From NCBI GenBank assembly GCA_902388495.1, contig CABMPP010000010.1, positions 72,207 through 136,206 of the forward strand: DNA of 64,000 nt, written 5' to 3'. Numbering within the stretch: the first letter of the stretch is position 1; each line of letters begins with the position of its first letter. The notes under the pieces are model-generated. The model made no database searches. It saw only the letters and a program-made list of their open reading frames with translations, and had not been told where the DNA came from. Source of the DNA: an uncultured Bacteroides sp. (lineage in GTDB: Bacteria; Bacteroidota; Bacteroidia; Bacteroidales; Bacteroidaceae). This document shows positions 47,104-55,895 of this stretch, one piece after another. Position numbers and translations under genes: made by a program.

Positions 47104-48231
47104 ATGATTGATTTAGCACAACATATAGAAGTATTGTTATTGGAGAATGATTGTGTCATTGTTCCGGGACTGGGTGGCTTCGTAGCCCACTATACGCCGG
47201 CAATGAGAGTGGCTGAAGAGAATATTTTCCTGCCTCCCACCCGTATCATCGGTTTTAATCCGCAACTGAAGATGAATGACGGATTGCTGGTACAATCTTA
47301 TATGGCTGTGTACGATACCAACTTCTCCGATGCTACCCGGATTGTAGAGAAAGAAGTGCAAGAAGTGTTTGCCGCTCTTCACGAAGACGGAAAAGTGGAG
47401 CTTCCCAATGTTGGCGAACTGCGTTACTCCATTCATGGCACCTACGATTTTGTTCCTTACGACAATAAAATAACAACTCCTTATCTATATGGGCTGGACA
47501 GTTTTGAAATGCAGGAGCTCTCTGAATTGAAGAAGCCCTACCTGGAAAAGACCGTTGCTGTTCCTGCTGCAGTGGAGAAAGGAAAGCGGAAGTTCGAAAT
47601 CAAGTTCAACCGTTCGTATCTCTCGAATGCGGTGGCAATGATTGCAGTGATTGCCTTGTTCTTCTTCCTGTCCACGCCGATAGAGAATACGGAAGTGATA
47701 GAAGGAAACTACGCCCAGCTGCTTCCGCAAGAACTGTTCGAGAAGATAGAAAAGCAGTCGCTGGCTATTACTCCGATTGTTGTCCGTCAGGAGGCAAAGA
47801 ACTCCAAAGCTTCGGCACAATCCAAGTCGGCGCAAACCAAGAAGAAAGAGATCGTTCCGGTGGCTGTGAAAGAAGTAAAGGTCGGTAAACCGCAGACGGC
47901 AACATCGGCTCCCGTTGCCCAACCTAAGAATACAACGGCACCTTCACCCTCTGCCGTCGCTCCCAAACCGGAGGCAAAAGCAGTGCAGACATCCGCTGCT
48001 CCCGTCAGACATTATCATATCATTGTAGCCAGTGTGGGTACGGAGAAGGACGCCGAGGCGATGGCAAAACAATTGGTTGAGAAAGGTTTTGCCGGTGCTA
48101 AAGCAATTATCGGTGACGGCAAGATGCGTGTCAGCATAGAGTCTTGCGGTACTGAGGTAGAAGCCTATCAAACATTGAACAGGCTCCGCCAGGATGAAAC
48201 TTATCAGAATGCATGGGTGTTGAAGAAATAA
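47104..48231 (+). CDS. HU/CCDC81-type and SPOR-domain membrane protein
   Basis: A 375-residue protein starting MIDLAQHIEVLLLENDCVIV at 47104; the longer frame runs into the promoter. An N-terminal HU/CCDC81-like domain pair (about 1-130, NDCVIVPGLGGFVAHY) is in the cytoplasm. One membrane helix follows at about 175-190 (AVAMIAVIALFFFLS). Then comes a long Ala/Pro/Lys-rich linker and a C-terminal SPOR domain (about 295-375, YHIIVASVGTEKDAEAMAKQL) that binds denuded septal peptidoglycan. The layout links nucleoid-type binding to the cell wall at division. It is followed by a zinc-ribbon/FHA gene 49 bp downstream. Confidence 0.88.
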   Translation: MIDLAQHIEVLLLENDCVIVPGLGGFVAHYTPAMRVAEENIFLPPTRIIGFNPQLKMNDGLLVQSYMAVYDTNFSDATRIVEKEVQEVFAALHEDGKVELPNVGELRYSIHGTYDFVPYDNKITTPYLYGLDSFEMQELSELKKPYLEKTVAVPAAVEKGKRKFEIKFNRSYLSNAVAMIAVIALFFFLSTPIENTEVIEGNYAQLLPQELFEKIEKQSLAITPIVVRQEAKNSKASAQSKSAQTKKKEIVPVAVKEVKVGKPQTATSAPVAQPKNTTAPSPSAVAPKPEAKAVQTSAAPVRHYHIIVASVGTEKDAEAMAKQLVEKGFAGAKAIIGDGKMRVSIESCGTEVEAYQTLNRLRQDETYQNAWVLKK

Positions 48232-48280
48232 TCTTCCGCACTCTTTTTCTATTTTTAAACTCATAAATTCCATATAACAA

Positions 48281-48802
48281 ATGAAGAGAATCCGTTGTCC
48301 CAAGTGTGAGAATTACCTGACGTTTGATGAAACGAAATACACCGAAGGGCAGTCGTTGGTCTTTGTCTGCGATCAATGCAAGAAGCAGTTCAGTATTCGT
48401 CTGGGCAAGACAAAGATGCAAGTTCCCCAAAAAGAAGAGAAGCCGGATGAGGAGGAATTCAAGGAAGCCTTCGGCAGCATCACGGTGATTGAAAACGTAT
48501 TTGGCTTCAAGCAGGTGTTGCCGCTGGAAGAAGGCGATAATGTGATTGGCCGCCGTTGCGTAGGCACCGTTATCAATGTTCCCATTGAAAGCTCGGACAT
48601 GAGTATGGACCGTCGTCATTGCATCATCAACGTGAAGCGCAACAAGCAAGGCGGACTGGTCTACACCCTGCGCGATGCTCCCAGCCTGACGGGTACTTTC
48701 CTTAATAATGAGATATTGAACGACAAAGACCGTATCCGCATTGAAGACGGCGCGATTGTTACTATCGGCGCTACTACCTTCATCCTGCGTACCGCAGAAT
48801 AG
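48281..48802 (+). CDS. Zinc-ribbon and FHA-domain protein
   Basis: A 173-residue cytoplasmic protein. The N-terminal zinc ribbon has CPKC near residue 6 and CDQC near 31. A C-terminal FHA domain (about 75-170) shows GDNVIGRR, SSDMSMDRRHCIINV and GTFLNNEIL, the residues that bind phosphothreonine peptides. It probably reads a Ser/Thr-phosphorylated partner; no kinase gene is adjacent. It shares strand and probably transcript with the HU/SPOR gene. A terminator lies at 48870-48907. Confidence 0.88.
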   Translation: MKRIRCPKCENYLTFDETKYTEGQSLVFVCDQCKKQFSIRLGKTKMQVPQKEEKPDEEEFKEAFGSITVIENVFGFKQVLPLEEGDNVIGRRCVGTVINVPIESSDMSMDRRHCIINVKRNKQGGLVYTLRDAPSLTGTFLNNEILNDKDRIRIEDGAIVTIGATTFILRTAE

Positions 48803-48869
48803 AAAGCATGCTTTATCCCGACAGAAAGTCGCGGGATAATCATCCGAAACCTCCTTTATAAATATACAA

Positions 48870-48907
48870 ACAGACCGTGCTAAATACAGTTTTGCACGGT
48901 CTGTTTT
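48870..48907. terminator. Terminator after the FHA gene
   Basis: ACAGACCGTGC (48870-48880) pairs with GCACGGTCTGT (48894-48904), followed by T residues. Confidence 0.85.
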
Positions 48908-48943
48908 GTATATATGCACTATTCAGAACTTCGATTTTCAGCT

Positions 48944-49006
48944 GCGGGCTCTACAGTTTACAGTTGCAGGCCGAACAGCCTACGTATGGAAACCGTACAG
49001 CCCACG
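48944..49006. repeat. 22-bp-period intergenic repeat
   Basis: ACAG cores at 48953, 48975 and 48997 are exactly 22 bp apart, flanked by CGGGCT/GGCCGA/CAGCCC-like sequence; CGGGC at the left end matches GCCCG at the right in inverted form. It lies between convergent genes; nothing else is seen in 48908-49098. Confidence 0.6.
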
Positions 49007-49098
49007 CCCGAAAAACGAAGTATTGGAATATACATAATTGTATTTTGCACAAGCTAAAAGTACAAAATCAACATAGTATACGAGGTTTTCTCCTTGGC

Positions 49099-50538
49099 TT
49101 AAAGGATGCTTTTCACTGTCTCCAGCATACCCTTGGCCTGTATAGCATCCAAGTCGGCCTTTACGGCGGCAGCAAGTCCCGGAATGGCATTCAGGTCTTC
49201 GCCCCAGATAGAAGCAGCACCCAGTACGCCTTCGGTTACCTTTTGTGTATCTCCGGTTGCCCACAAATCCTTCAGCAACTGCATGATTTCGGGAGCATCG
49301 TTCGGAACGATTTCAGCACCGTCTTCGCGCACACCTCCTTTGTAGTAAGTGATGATAGCTGCAAGACCCAGTACGAGACCTTTCGGGAGTTCACCCTTGC
49401 GTTGCAGATAAGTCTTCAGGCCGGGCAGGTCACGAGTCTGATATTTAGGGAATGAATTCAGCATGATGCTGGTCACGGCATGGTCTACGAAGGGGTTGTT
49501 GAAACGTTCCAATACATCTTCGGCAAACTTCTTGAGTTCGTCCTTCGGCAAGTTCAGCGTCTCCATCAGTTCGTCGAACATCACTTTGTGGATGTACTTA
49601 CCGATAACGGGGTGCTGGCAGGCATCGCGGACAATGTTTATACCGGACAGATAAGCCACCGGCGACAACACCGTGTGAGGACCATTCAGCAGAGTTACCT
49701 TTCTTTCGTGATACGGTTCTTCCGAGGGAACAAACAGTACATTCAGGCCGGCCTTGTCTGCCGGGAATTCTTTGGCAACCTCTTGCGGAGCTTCGATAAC
49801 CCACAGGTGGAAGATTTCGGCTTGCACTACCAGATTGTCGTCGTATTGCAGTTTCTCTTTGATGGCAGCGATGTCTTTGCGGGGGAAACCCGGAACGATG
49901 CGGTCTACCAAAGTGGCATATACGCCGCAGGCTTCTTCAAACCAAGTCTTGAACTCGTCACCCAACTGCCACAGTTCGATGTATTGATAGATGGTCTCTT
50001 TCAGTTTGTGGCCATTCAGGAAGATAAGTTCGCAGGGGAAGATGATCAGACCTTTGCTCTTGTCGCCATTAAAGGTCTTGAAGCGGTGATACAGCAGTTG
50101 GGTCAGTTTGCCCGGATAAGAGGATGCCGGAGCGTCCGTCAGTTTGCAGGAAGGATCGAAAGCGATTCCGGCTTCTGTTGTGTTGGAGATGACGAAACGC
50201 ATTTCCGGTTGTTCGGCCAGCTTCATGAATTCGTCGTTCTGTGTATAAGGATTCAGTGCGCGGCTGATGACGTCGATCATTGTCAGGCTGTTGATGGTCT
50301 CGCCCTTATCCAAACCTTGCAGGTTGACGTGGTAAAGGTCGTCTTGTGCATTCAGCATGTCCACCATGCCTTTGTCGATGGGCTGAACAACCACTACACT
50401 GCTGTTGAAGTCAGCTTTTTGGTTCATGTTATAGATAATCCAGTCTACAAATGCGCGCAGGAAGTTTCCTTCGCCAAACTGGATGATGCGCTCCGGACGT
50501 TGTACTTTGGGAGCCGTTTCTTTGTTTAATGCTTTCAT
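49099..50538 (-). CDS. uxaB: Tagaturonate reductase (altronate oxidoreductase)
   Basis: A 479-residue member of the mannitol dehydrogenase family that reduces tagaturonate to altronate with NADH. The N-terminus has the nucleotide-binding IIQFGEGNFLRAFVDW (about 18-33). The active-site region LLNGPHTVLSPVAYLSG is near 284 and the helical C-terminal domain shows NPFVDHAVTSIMLNSFPKY near 355. The length fits UxaB. It lies 70 bp downstream of the LacI-type regulator on the same strand and opposite uxaC, forming a hexuronate-catabolism locus. Confidence 0.94.
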   Translation of the reverse strand: MKALNKETAPKVQRPERIIQFGEGNFLRAFVDWIIYNMNQKADFNSSVVVVQPIDKGMVDMLNAQDDLYHVNLQGLDKGETINSLTMIDVISRALNPYTQNDEFMKLAEQPEMRFVISNTTEAGIAFDPSCKLTDAPASSYPGKLTQLLYHRFKTFNGDKSKGLIIFPCELIFLNGHKLKETIYQYIELWQLGDEFKTWFEEACGVYATLVDRIVPGFPRKDIAAIKEKLQYDDNLVVQAEIFHLWVIEAPQEVAKEFPADKAGLNVLFVPSEEPYHERKVTLLNGPHTVLSPVAYLSGINIVRDACQHPVIGKYIHKVMFDELMETLNLPKDELKKFAEDVLERFNNPFVDHAVTSIMLNSFPKYQTRDLPGLKTYLQRKGELPKGLVLGLAAIITYYKGGVREDGAEIVPNDAPEIMQLLKDLWATGDTQKVTEGVLGAASIWGEDLNAIPGLAAAVKADLDAIQAKGMLETVKSIL

Positions 50539-50608
50539 CTTAAAAACAATTTAAATGATTGATATGATATTAATTATAAGTTGCTGATTTTGAGCTTCGG
50601 ACAGTAGG

Positions 50609-51670
50609 TCATTCAAACTCGAAGTAGAAGTCTATGTTCTCTTTCATCATGACATCTATCGGCATGTATTTTACGGCTGTCACGGGTTTCTTGAAAACGA
50701 CATGGTCGCATAGGGCTTTCACGCCGCAATATCCCTGCAATCCGGGACGTTGGCCGATAAGGAAGTTTACTTCGCCCGTCCTCAGATATTCCACATTCTT
50801 CTGTAGAAGGTCGTAACCTACCAACCCTTCCAGTTTCTTTCTTTTTTCGTGCAGATAGCTTGCCACCTGATAAACGCGTGAGTTGAAGACAGCCCCCAAA
50901 ACAGCCCGCGGGTTTTCTTTAAAGAAGGAATCCAATATCTGCTTATTGACTGCAGCATCTTCTTTGTGCAACACTATGTCGTGAATAACAAGGTCGTTGT
51001 GCTCGTCCTCCATATATTGCATGAAGCCTTCCAAGCGGCGCTGCATCTGGATTTCTGCCGGACTGTTCTTCTGATTGTTCAGGAAAAGCACGAGCTCCTG
51101 CCCTTCTTCATGGCTGCGCATCAGGATTTTGGCTGCAATATATCCGCTGATCCTCGGATTCTGTCCGATGTAGCACAAGGCATGCGTTTGTTCGATGTTG
51201 AAGTCGATAAATGCATAAGGTATGTCGTGTCTTTCCAGATAAGTTGTGAGATTCAGTGTCTCTTCCCGAAAGTTCGGTGCAATCAGTACGGCGTCTACCG
51301 CTTCTTTCTGAATGGCCTTGCATGCCTTCTCGTATGTGGATTTGTCCGCATGGATATAATACAGGTAATCCACCCCTACATTGAACGGCTGCAACTCTTG
51401 TGCTGCACGGTTGATGCCTTCTGCAACGGCATGCCAATAATCGTGTTCTACATAATAAGGTATGATGCAGACAATGCGGTAGCGCTTCTTGGCAGCCAGA
51501 CCGATGGCGAACATATTGGGATGATAATCTATTTCGTCCAGCACCTTCTGAACCTTTTCCCTACTGGCAAGGGATACATCTCCGCGGTTGTGCAACACGC
51601 GGTCTACCGTACCGGCAGATACGCCTGCCATGCGTGCTATGTCTTTAATGGTATGATTCTTGTTTTCCAT
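50609..51670 (-). CDS. LacI-family transcriptional regulator of hexuronate use
   Basis: A 353-residue repressor. Start at 51670 (MENKNHTIKDIARMAGVS); the frame to 51691 only adds MPWRRNK. The helix-turn-helix is TIKDIARMAGVSAGTVDRVLHNRG (about 7-30), with VDRV where classical LacI members have VSRV. The hinge and periplasmic-binding-type sugar domain follow (about 65-350, YVEHDYWHAVAEGINRAA). It sits between uxaB and uxaC. A perfect TAACGGTTA palindrome overlaps the uxaC transcription start, the expected operator. The inducer is probably a uronate. Confidence 0.92.
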   Translation of the reverse strand: MENKNHTIKDIARMAGVSAGTVDRVLHNRGDVSLASREKVQKVLDEIDYHPNMFAIGLAAKKRYRIVCIIPYYVEHDYWHAVAEGINRAAQELQPFNVGVDYLYYIHADKSTYEKACKAIQKEAVDAVLIAPNFREETLNLTTYLERHDIPYAFIDFNIEQTHALCYIGQNPRISGYIAAKILMRSHEEGQELVLFLNNQKNSPAEIQMQRRLEGFMQYMEDEHNDLVIHDIVLHKEDAAVNKQILDSFFKENPRAVLGAVFNSRVYQVASYLHEKRKKLEGLVGYDLLQKNVEYLRTGEVNFLIGQRPGLQGYCGVKALCDHVVFKKPVTAVKYMPIDVMMKENIDFYFEFE

Positions 51671-51736
51671 CTTGTTTCTTCTCCAAGGCATTAAAGGTTC
51701 TACGATTTAAAACTTAAATATTATAAATATTTGCCG

Positions 51737-51744
51737 CAAAGATA
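51737..51744 (-). promoter_or_regulatory. Predicted -7 element of the LacI-type regulator gene
   Basis: On the - strand TATCTTTG matches TAnnTTTG. It lies back to back with the uxaC promoter within the 231-bp divergent region. Confidence 0.5.
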
Positions 51745-51752
51745 CGAATTAT

Positions 51753-51783
51753 TTTGTTTCTCCAAGTAAAATTTCTACTTTTG
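51753..51783 (+). promoter_or_regulatory. Predicted uxaC promoter
   Basis: TTTG (51753-51756) and TACTTTTG (51776-51783) are separated by 19 bp, a complete Bacteroides-type promoter with +1 near 51790. Confidence 0.7.
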
Positions 51784-51790
51784 TGTTCGA

Positions 51791-51799
51791 TAACGGTTA
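51791..51799. promoter_or_regulatory. Predicted LacI-family operator at the uxaC start of transcription
   Basis: TAACGGTTA is a perfect palindrome around a central G, beginning 8 bp after the -7 element. Binding here would block transcription initiation of uxaC. A GTTATC half-like site lies about 20 bp further on. Confidence 0.55.
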
Positions 51800-51901
51800 A
51801 TAAAAGCAAAAAGAGTTATCAAACCTATTAGCTTTACAATCAATACTATATAGGTGTAATAGCAAGGAGATAATATTTTTATACACTTAAAATACAAGAA
51901 G

Positions 51902-53308
51902 ATGAAAAACTTTATGGATGAGAACTTTTTGCTGCAGACAGAAACTGCACAAAAGTTGTATCACGAACACGCGGCTAAAATGCCGATTATCGACTATCAT
52001 TGTCATTTAATCCCACAGATGGTGGCAGACGATTATCAATTCAAGTCATTGACGGAAATCTGGTTGGGCGGCGACCATTACAAATGGCGTGCAATGCGTA
52101 CCAACGGCATAGACGAGCGTTACTGCACCGGCAAGGACACTACCGACTGGGAGAAATTCGAGAAATGGGCAGAGACCGTACCCTATACTTTCCGCAATCC
52201 TTTGTATCACTGGACTCACCTGGAACTGAAAACAGCTTTCGGCATCGACAAAATACTGAATCCGCAAACAGCCCGCGAAATCTACGATGAATGTAACGAG
52301 AAGCTGAAACAACCCGAATACTCAGCCCGTGGCATGATGCGCCGTTATCATGTAGAAGCGGTTTGCACGACGGATGACCCGGTTGATTCTTTGGAATACC
52401 ATATCAAGACCCGCGAGAGTGGCTTTGAAATCAAGATGTTGCCTACGTGGCGTCCCGACAAGGCTATGGCGGTAGAAGTTCCTGCCGACTTCCGTGCATA
52501 CGTAGAAAAGTTGGCAGAAGTAAGCGGCGTTGCCATCTCCAACTTCGATGATATGGTTGCTGCTCTGCGCAAACGTCACGATTTCTTTGCCGCCCAAGGC
52601 TGCAAGTTGTCCGACCACGGTATTGAGGAGTTCTATGCTGAAGACTATACGGATGCTGAAATCAAAGCTATATTTAATAAGGTATATGGCGGTACTGCGC
52701 TGACGAAAGAAGAAATACTGAAGTTCAAGTCGGCCATGCTGGTTGTATTCGGTGAGATGGATTGGGAGAAAGGCTGGACACAGCAGTTCCACTACGGTGC
52801 TATCCGTAACAATAACAGCAAGATGTTCAAGTTGCTTGGTGCCGATACCGGTTTCGATTCTATCGGTGAGTTCAACACTGCCAAGGCATTGTCCAAGTTC
52901 CTGGATCGCTTGAACTCTGAAGGCAAACTGACCAAAACAATCCTTTATAACCTGAACCCGTGTGCCAACGAGGTTATCGCTACGATGCTGGGCAACTTCC
53001 AGGATGGCACTATTGCCGGTAAGATTCAGTTCGGTTCCGGTTGGTGGTTCCTCGACCAGAAGGACGGTATGGAGAAACAGATGAATGCACTTTCCGTACT
53101 TGGTCTTTTGAGCCGTTTCGTAGGTATGCTGACGGATTCCCGCTCCTTCCTCTCCTACCCGCGTCATGAGTATTTCCGCCGTACGTTGTGTAACCTCATC
53201 GGCCGTGATGTAGAGAATGGTGAAATTCCGGTATCGGAGATGGAACGTGTGAATCAGATGGTTGAAGATATCAGCTATTATAACGCTAAGAAGTTCTTCC
53301 AATTCTAA
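51902..53308 (+). CDS. uxaC: Glucuronate (uronate) isomerase
   Basis: A 468-residue enzyme isomerising D-glucuronate to fructuronate and D-galacturonate to tagaturonate. Family marks are PIIDYHCHL near residue 27 (metal-binding histidines), MLPTWRPDK near 180, QFHYGAIRNNN near 297, GSGWWFLDQKDGM near 378 and TDSRSFLSYPRHEYFRR near 410. It feeds UxaB encoded across the divergent region. The leader is about 110 nt. An excellent terminator follows. Confidence 0.97.
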   Translation: MKNFMDENFLLQTETAQKLYHEHAAKMPIIDYHCHLIPQMVADDYQFKSLTEIWLGGDHYKWRAMRTNGIDERYCTGKDTTDWEKFEKWAETVPYTFRNPLYHWTHLELKTAFGIDKILNPQTAREIYDECNEKLKQPEYSARGMMRRYHVEAVCTTDDPVDSLEYHIKTRESGFEIKMLPTWRPDKAMAVEVPADFRAYVEKLAEVSGVAISNFDDMVAALRKRHDFFAAQGCKLSDHGIEEFYAEDYTDAEIKAIFNKVYGGTALTKEEILKFKSAMLVVFGEMDWEKGWTQQFHYGAIRNNNSKMFKLLGADTGFDSIGEFNTAKALSKFLDRLNSEGKLTKTILYNLNPCANEVIATMLGNFQDGTIAGKIQFGSGWWFLDQKDGMEKQMNALSVLGLLSRFVGMLTDSRSFLSYPRHEYFRRTLCNLIGRDVENGEIPVSEMERVNQMVEDISYYNAKKFFQF

Positions 53309-53350
53309 ATAGATTTGAAGGAATTAATTCTGATTTAATAACTGTAGGGA

Positions 53351-53388
53351 AAGAGTGGCATCAAGCAATCTTGGTGGCACTCTTTTTT
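53351..53388 (+). terminator. Terminator after uxaC
   Basis: AAGAGTGGCATCAAG (53351-53365) pairs with CTTGGTGGCACTCTT (53370-53384), then T residues. Confidence 0.85.
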
Positions 53389-53409
53389 GCATTTTATCCT
53401 TTAAAACCG

Positions 53410-53417
53410 TACTTTTG
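53410..53417 (+). promoter_or_regulatory. Predicted -7 element of the MFS transporter gene
   Basis: TACTTTTG matches TAnnTTTG, 36 bp before the ATG. Confidence 0.45.
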
Positions 53418-53453
53418 CGTTCATTTATCAATAAAAACATATAATAGTAAAGG

Positions 53454-54836
53454 ATGACTCAATCACCCCAAACCGCTGCCAAGGGCTTCACGAAAGCCTT
53501 TTGGGTAAGCAACACAGTAGAACTGTTCGAACGCATGGCATATTATGCCGTATTTATTGTCCTCACCATCTATCTTTCCAGTATTTTAGGTTTCAATGAT
53601 TTTGAAGCAAGTATGATCTCCGGTCTGTTCTCGGGCGGACTTTATCTGCTGCCCATATTTACGGGAGCGTACGCCGATAAAATAGGATTCCGGAAATCAA
53701 TGATCGTTGCTTTCTCGTTGCTTTCTGCCGGATATCTGGGTTTGGGATTACTCCCTACCCTGCTTGAAGCTGCCGGATTGGTGGAATATGGCGAAATAAC
53801 CCGTTTCTCAGGATTGCCCGATAGTAATGACCGCTGGATGATTATCCCCATCCTGCTCCTCATCATGGTGGGCGGTTCGTTTATTAAGTCCATCATATCG
53901 GCCTCCGTAGCCAAAGAGACGACTGAAGCTACCCGCGCACGCGGCTATTCCATCTTCTATATGATGGTGAACATAGGAGCCTTCACCGGAAAGACCGTGG
54001 TCGATCCATTGCGTAGCGTAATGGGTGAACAAGCCTACATCTACATCAACTTTTTCTCTGCCACGATGACCATTCTGGCATTGCTTTCCGTTATCTTATT
54101 GTATAAATCGGCACATACGGCAGGCGAAGGAAAAAGCATGCATGAGATCGGGCAAGGCTTCCTGCGGATTATCACCAACTGGCGCCTGCTGATTCTGATC
54201 CTTATCATCACCGGATTCTGGATGGTGCAGCAGCAACTCTATGCCACCATGCCCAAATACGTTATCCGCATGGCAGGCGAAACCGCAAAACCGGGATGGA
54301 TAGCCAATGTAAATCCCTTTGTCGTAGTTTGTTGCGTTAGTTTCATCACCCGCTGGATGGCCAAACGCACAGCTATTACCTCCATGAACGTGGGTATGTT
54401 CCTCATTCCGGTATCAGCGCTGCTGATGGCCTGCGGAAATTTATTGGGCAACGATCTCATTTCCGGCATGAGCAACATTACACTGATGCTGATACTTGGT
54501 ATTGTGGTGCAGGCTTTGGCCGAATGCTTCATTTCACCGCGCTATCTGGAATATTTCTCATTGCAGGCTCCTAAAGGAGAGGAAGGCATGTATCTCGGTT
54601 TCAGTCATCTTCACTCGTTCTTATCCTCTATTTTCGGATTCGGTATAGCCGGTGTGCTTCTGACGAAATACTGCCCCGACCCTGCCCTGTTCGAAACCCG
54701 CGAAGCATGGGAAGCTGCCAGTGTGAATGCACATTACATCTGGTATTACTTTGCCGCTATCGGCTTGGTTGCCGCAATCGCCCTGCTGGTTTTCGCAAAA
54801 ACCACCGAATTCATCGACAAAAAGAAGAAGGCATAA
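53454..54836 (+). CDS. MFS transporter, possibly POT-like
   Basis: A 460-residue membrane protein with about 12 helices. The opening FWVSNTVELFERMAYYAVFIVLTIYL recalls the ERFxYYG motif of proton-dependent oligopeptide transporters, and GAYADKIGFRKSM is the MFS loop 2-3 motif. A longer periplasmic insert follows helix 4 (VEYGEITRFSGLPDSNDR). The substrate cannot be named; peptides are possible. Although it follows uxaC on the same strand, a terminator and its own promoter separate them, so a uronate role is not supported. Confidence 0.8.
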   Translation: MTQSPQTAAKGFTKAFWVSNTVELFERMAYYAVFIVLTIYLSSILGFNDFEASMISGLFSGGLYLLPIFTGAYADKIGFRKSMIVAFSLLSAGYLGLGLLPTLLEAAGLVEYGEITRFSGLPDSNDRWMIIPILLLIMVGGSFIKSIISASVAKETTEATRARGYSIFYMMVNIGAFTGKTVVDPLRSVMGEQAYIYINFFSATMTILALLSVILLYKSAHTAGEGKSMHEIGQGFLRIITNWRLLILILIITGFWMVQQQLYATMPKYVIRMAGETAKPGWIANVNPFVVVCCVSFITRWMAKRTAITSMNVGMFLIPVSALLMACGNLLGNDLISGMSNITLMLILGIVVQALAECFISPRYLEYFSLQAPKGEEGMYLGFSHLHSFLSSIFGFGIAGVLLTKYCPDPALFETREAWEAASVNAHYIWYYFAAIGLVAAIALLVFAKTTEFIDKKKKA

Positions 54837-54860
54837 GCCCGATATATTGTATACTTTTTG

Positions 54861-54868
54861 TATATTTG
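54861..54868 (+). promoter_or_regulatory. Predicted -7 element of the MBL hydrolase gene
   Basis: TATATTTG matches TAnnTTTG, 52 bp before the ATG at 54920. It abuts the terminator stem that begins at 54868. Confidence 0.45.
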
Positions 54869-54902
54869 CCGTCACTTTTTCTAAAAGCGACGGCTTTTTT
54901 TG
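54868..54902 (+). terminator. Terminator of the MFS gene, inside the next gene's predicted leader
   Basis: GCCGTC (54868-54873) pairs with GACGGC (54889-54894), with further pairing of TTTTT and AAAA in between, then a T run. Confidence 0.7.
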
Positions 54903-54919
54903 TAAATAAGGAGAATAGG

Positions 54920-55723
54920 ATGAAAATAAAGTTTATATGCCTTGCAAGTGGAAGCAGCGGTAACTGCTACTACATAGGCACAGAGAAATATGGAATACTC
55001 ATCGATGCCGGCATTGCGGTGCGCACAATCAAGAAAGGACTGAAAGAGGTAGGCATCGGCATGGAAACAATACGCGCAGTGTTTGTCACCCACGATCATG
55101 CAGACCACATCAAGGCTGTAGGCGGACTGGGCGAGAAACTGAATATACCCGTATATACTACTTCCCTCATCCATCAGGGAATCAACAGAAGTTATTGCAT
55201 GACGGAGAAGCTGCATTCGTCTGTCCGCTATCTGGAGAAACAGCAACCGATGCAGTTGGAAGATTTCCGTATCGAGTCATTCGAAGTTCCCCATGACGGC
55301 ACGGACAATGTAGGCTATTGTATCGAAATAGACGGCAAGGTTTTCTCTTTCCTCACCGACCTTGGCGAAATCACCCCTACTGCCGCAGAGTATATCTGCA
55401 AAGCCAATTACCTGATACTGGAAGCCAATTACGATGAAGAAATGCTGCGTATGGGCACTTATCCCCAGTACCTGAAGGAACGGATCACTAGCCGCACGGG
55501 ACATCTGAGCAACATTGCAACAGCCGAGTTCCTGGCCGAAAATATCACGGAACACCTGCAATATATCTGGCTTTGCCACTTGAGCAAAGACAACAACCAT
55601 CCGGAACTGGCCTATAAAACGGTAGAATGGAAGTTGCGGGAAAAAGGAGTCATCGTGGGAAAAGACGTACAACTGTGTGCTTTGAAGCGTACTACGCCCT
55701 CCGAATTATATGAATTTGAGTAA
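54920..55723 (+). CDS. MBL-fold metallo-hydrolase (YycJ/WalJ-like)
   Basis: A 267-residue beta-lactamase-fold hydrolase starting MKIKFICLASGSSGNCYYIG at 54920; the longer frame overlaps the MFS gene. The metal-binding motif THDHADHI is near residue 58, a later His in VPHDGTDNVGY near 125, and DLGEI near 150. The ending with HLSKDNNHPELA near 235 is typical of the YycJ group, exonuclease-like proteins linked to DNA repair or cell-wall coordination. Probably single-stranded nucleic-acid hydrolase, by family only. Confidence 0.88.
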   Translation: MKIKFICLASGSSGNCYYIGTEKYGILIDAGIAVRTIKKGLKEVGIGMETIRAVFVTHDHADHIKAVGGLGEKLNIPVYTTSLIHQGINRSYCMTEKLHSSVRYLEKQQPMQLEDFRIESFEVPHDGTDNVGYCIEIDGKVFSFLTDLGEITPTAAEYICKANYLILEANYDEEMLRMGTYPQYLKERITSRTGHLSNIATAEFLAENITEHLQYIWLCHLSKDNNHPELAYKTVEWKLREKGVIVGKDVQLCALKRTTPSELYEFE

Positions 55724-55758
55724 AAATGCCGATTTCATCGAAAAAATACGCTACTTTG

Positions 55759-55790
55759 TTTGGTTTGATAAAATAAAAGAACTACTTTTG
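55759..55790 (+). promoter_or_regulatory. Predicted tRNA-Lys promoter
   Basis: TTTG (55759-55762) and TACTTTTG (55783-55790) with a 20-bp spacer. Confidence 0.6.
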
Positions 55791-55816
55791 CACCCGCAAA
55801 CAAGAAAAGCAAGCAT

Positions 55817-55889
55817 GCACTCTTAGCTCAGTTGGTAGAGCAACTGACTCTTAATCAGTGGGTCCAGGGTTCGAATCCCTGAGGGTGTA
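55817..55889 (+). tRNA. tRNA-Lys(CTT)
   Basis: A 73-nt cloverleaf. Acceptor GCACTCT pairs with AGGGTGT (G-T pairs allowed) with discriminator A. The D arm is GCTCAGTTGGTAGAGC, the anticodon stem ACTGA/TCAGT has loop CTCTTAA (anticodon CTT), and the T arm is CAGGGTTCGAATCCCTG. CCA is not encoded. Confidence 0.95.
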
Positions 55890-55895
55890 CTTAAG

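Noticed and set aside
53309..53453. MFS transporter as part of a uronate operon
   Set aside because: A strong terminator and a separate promoter lie between uxaC and the transporter gene.
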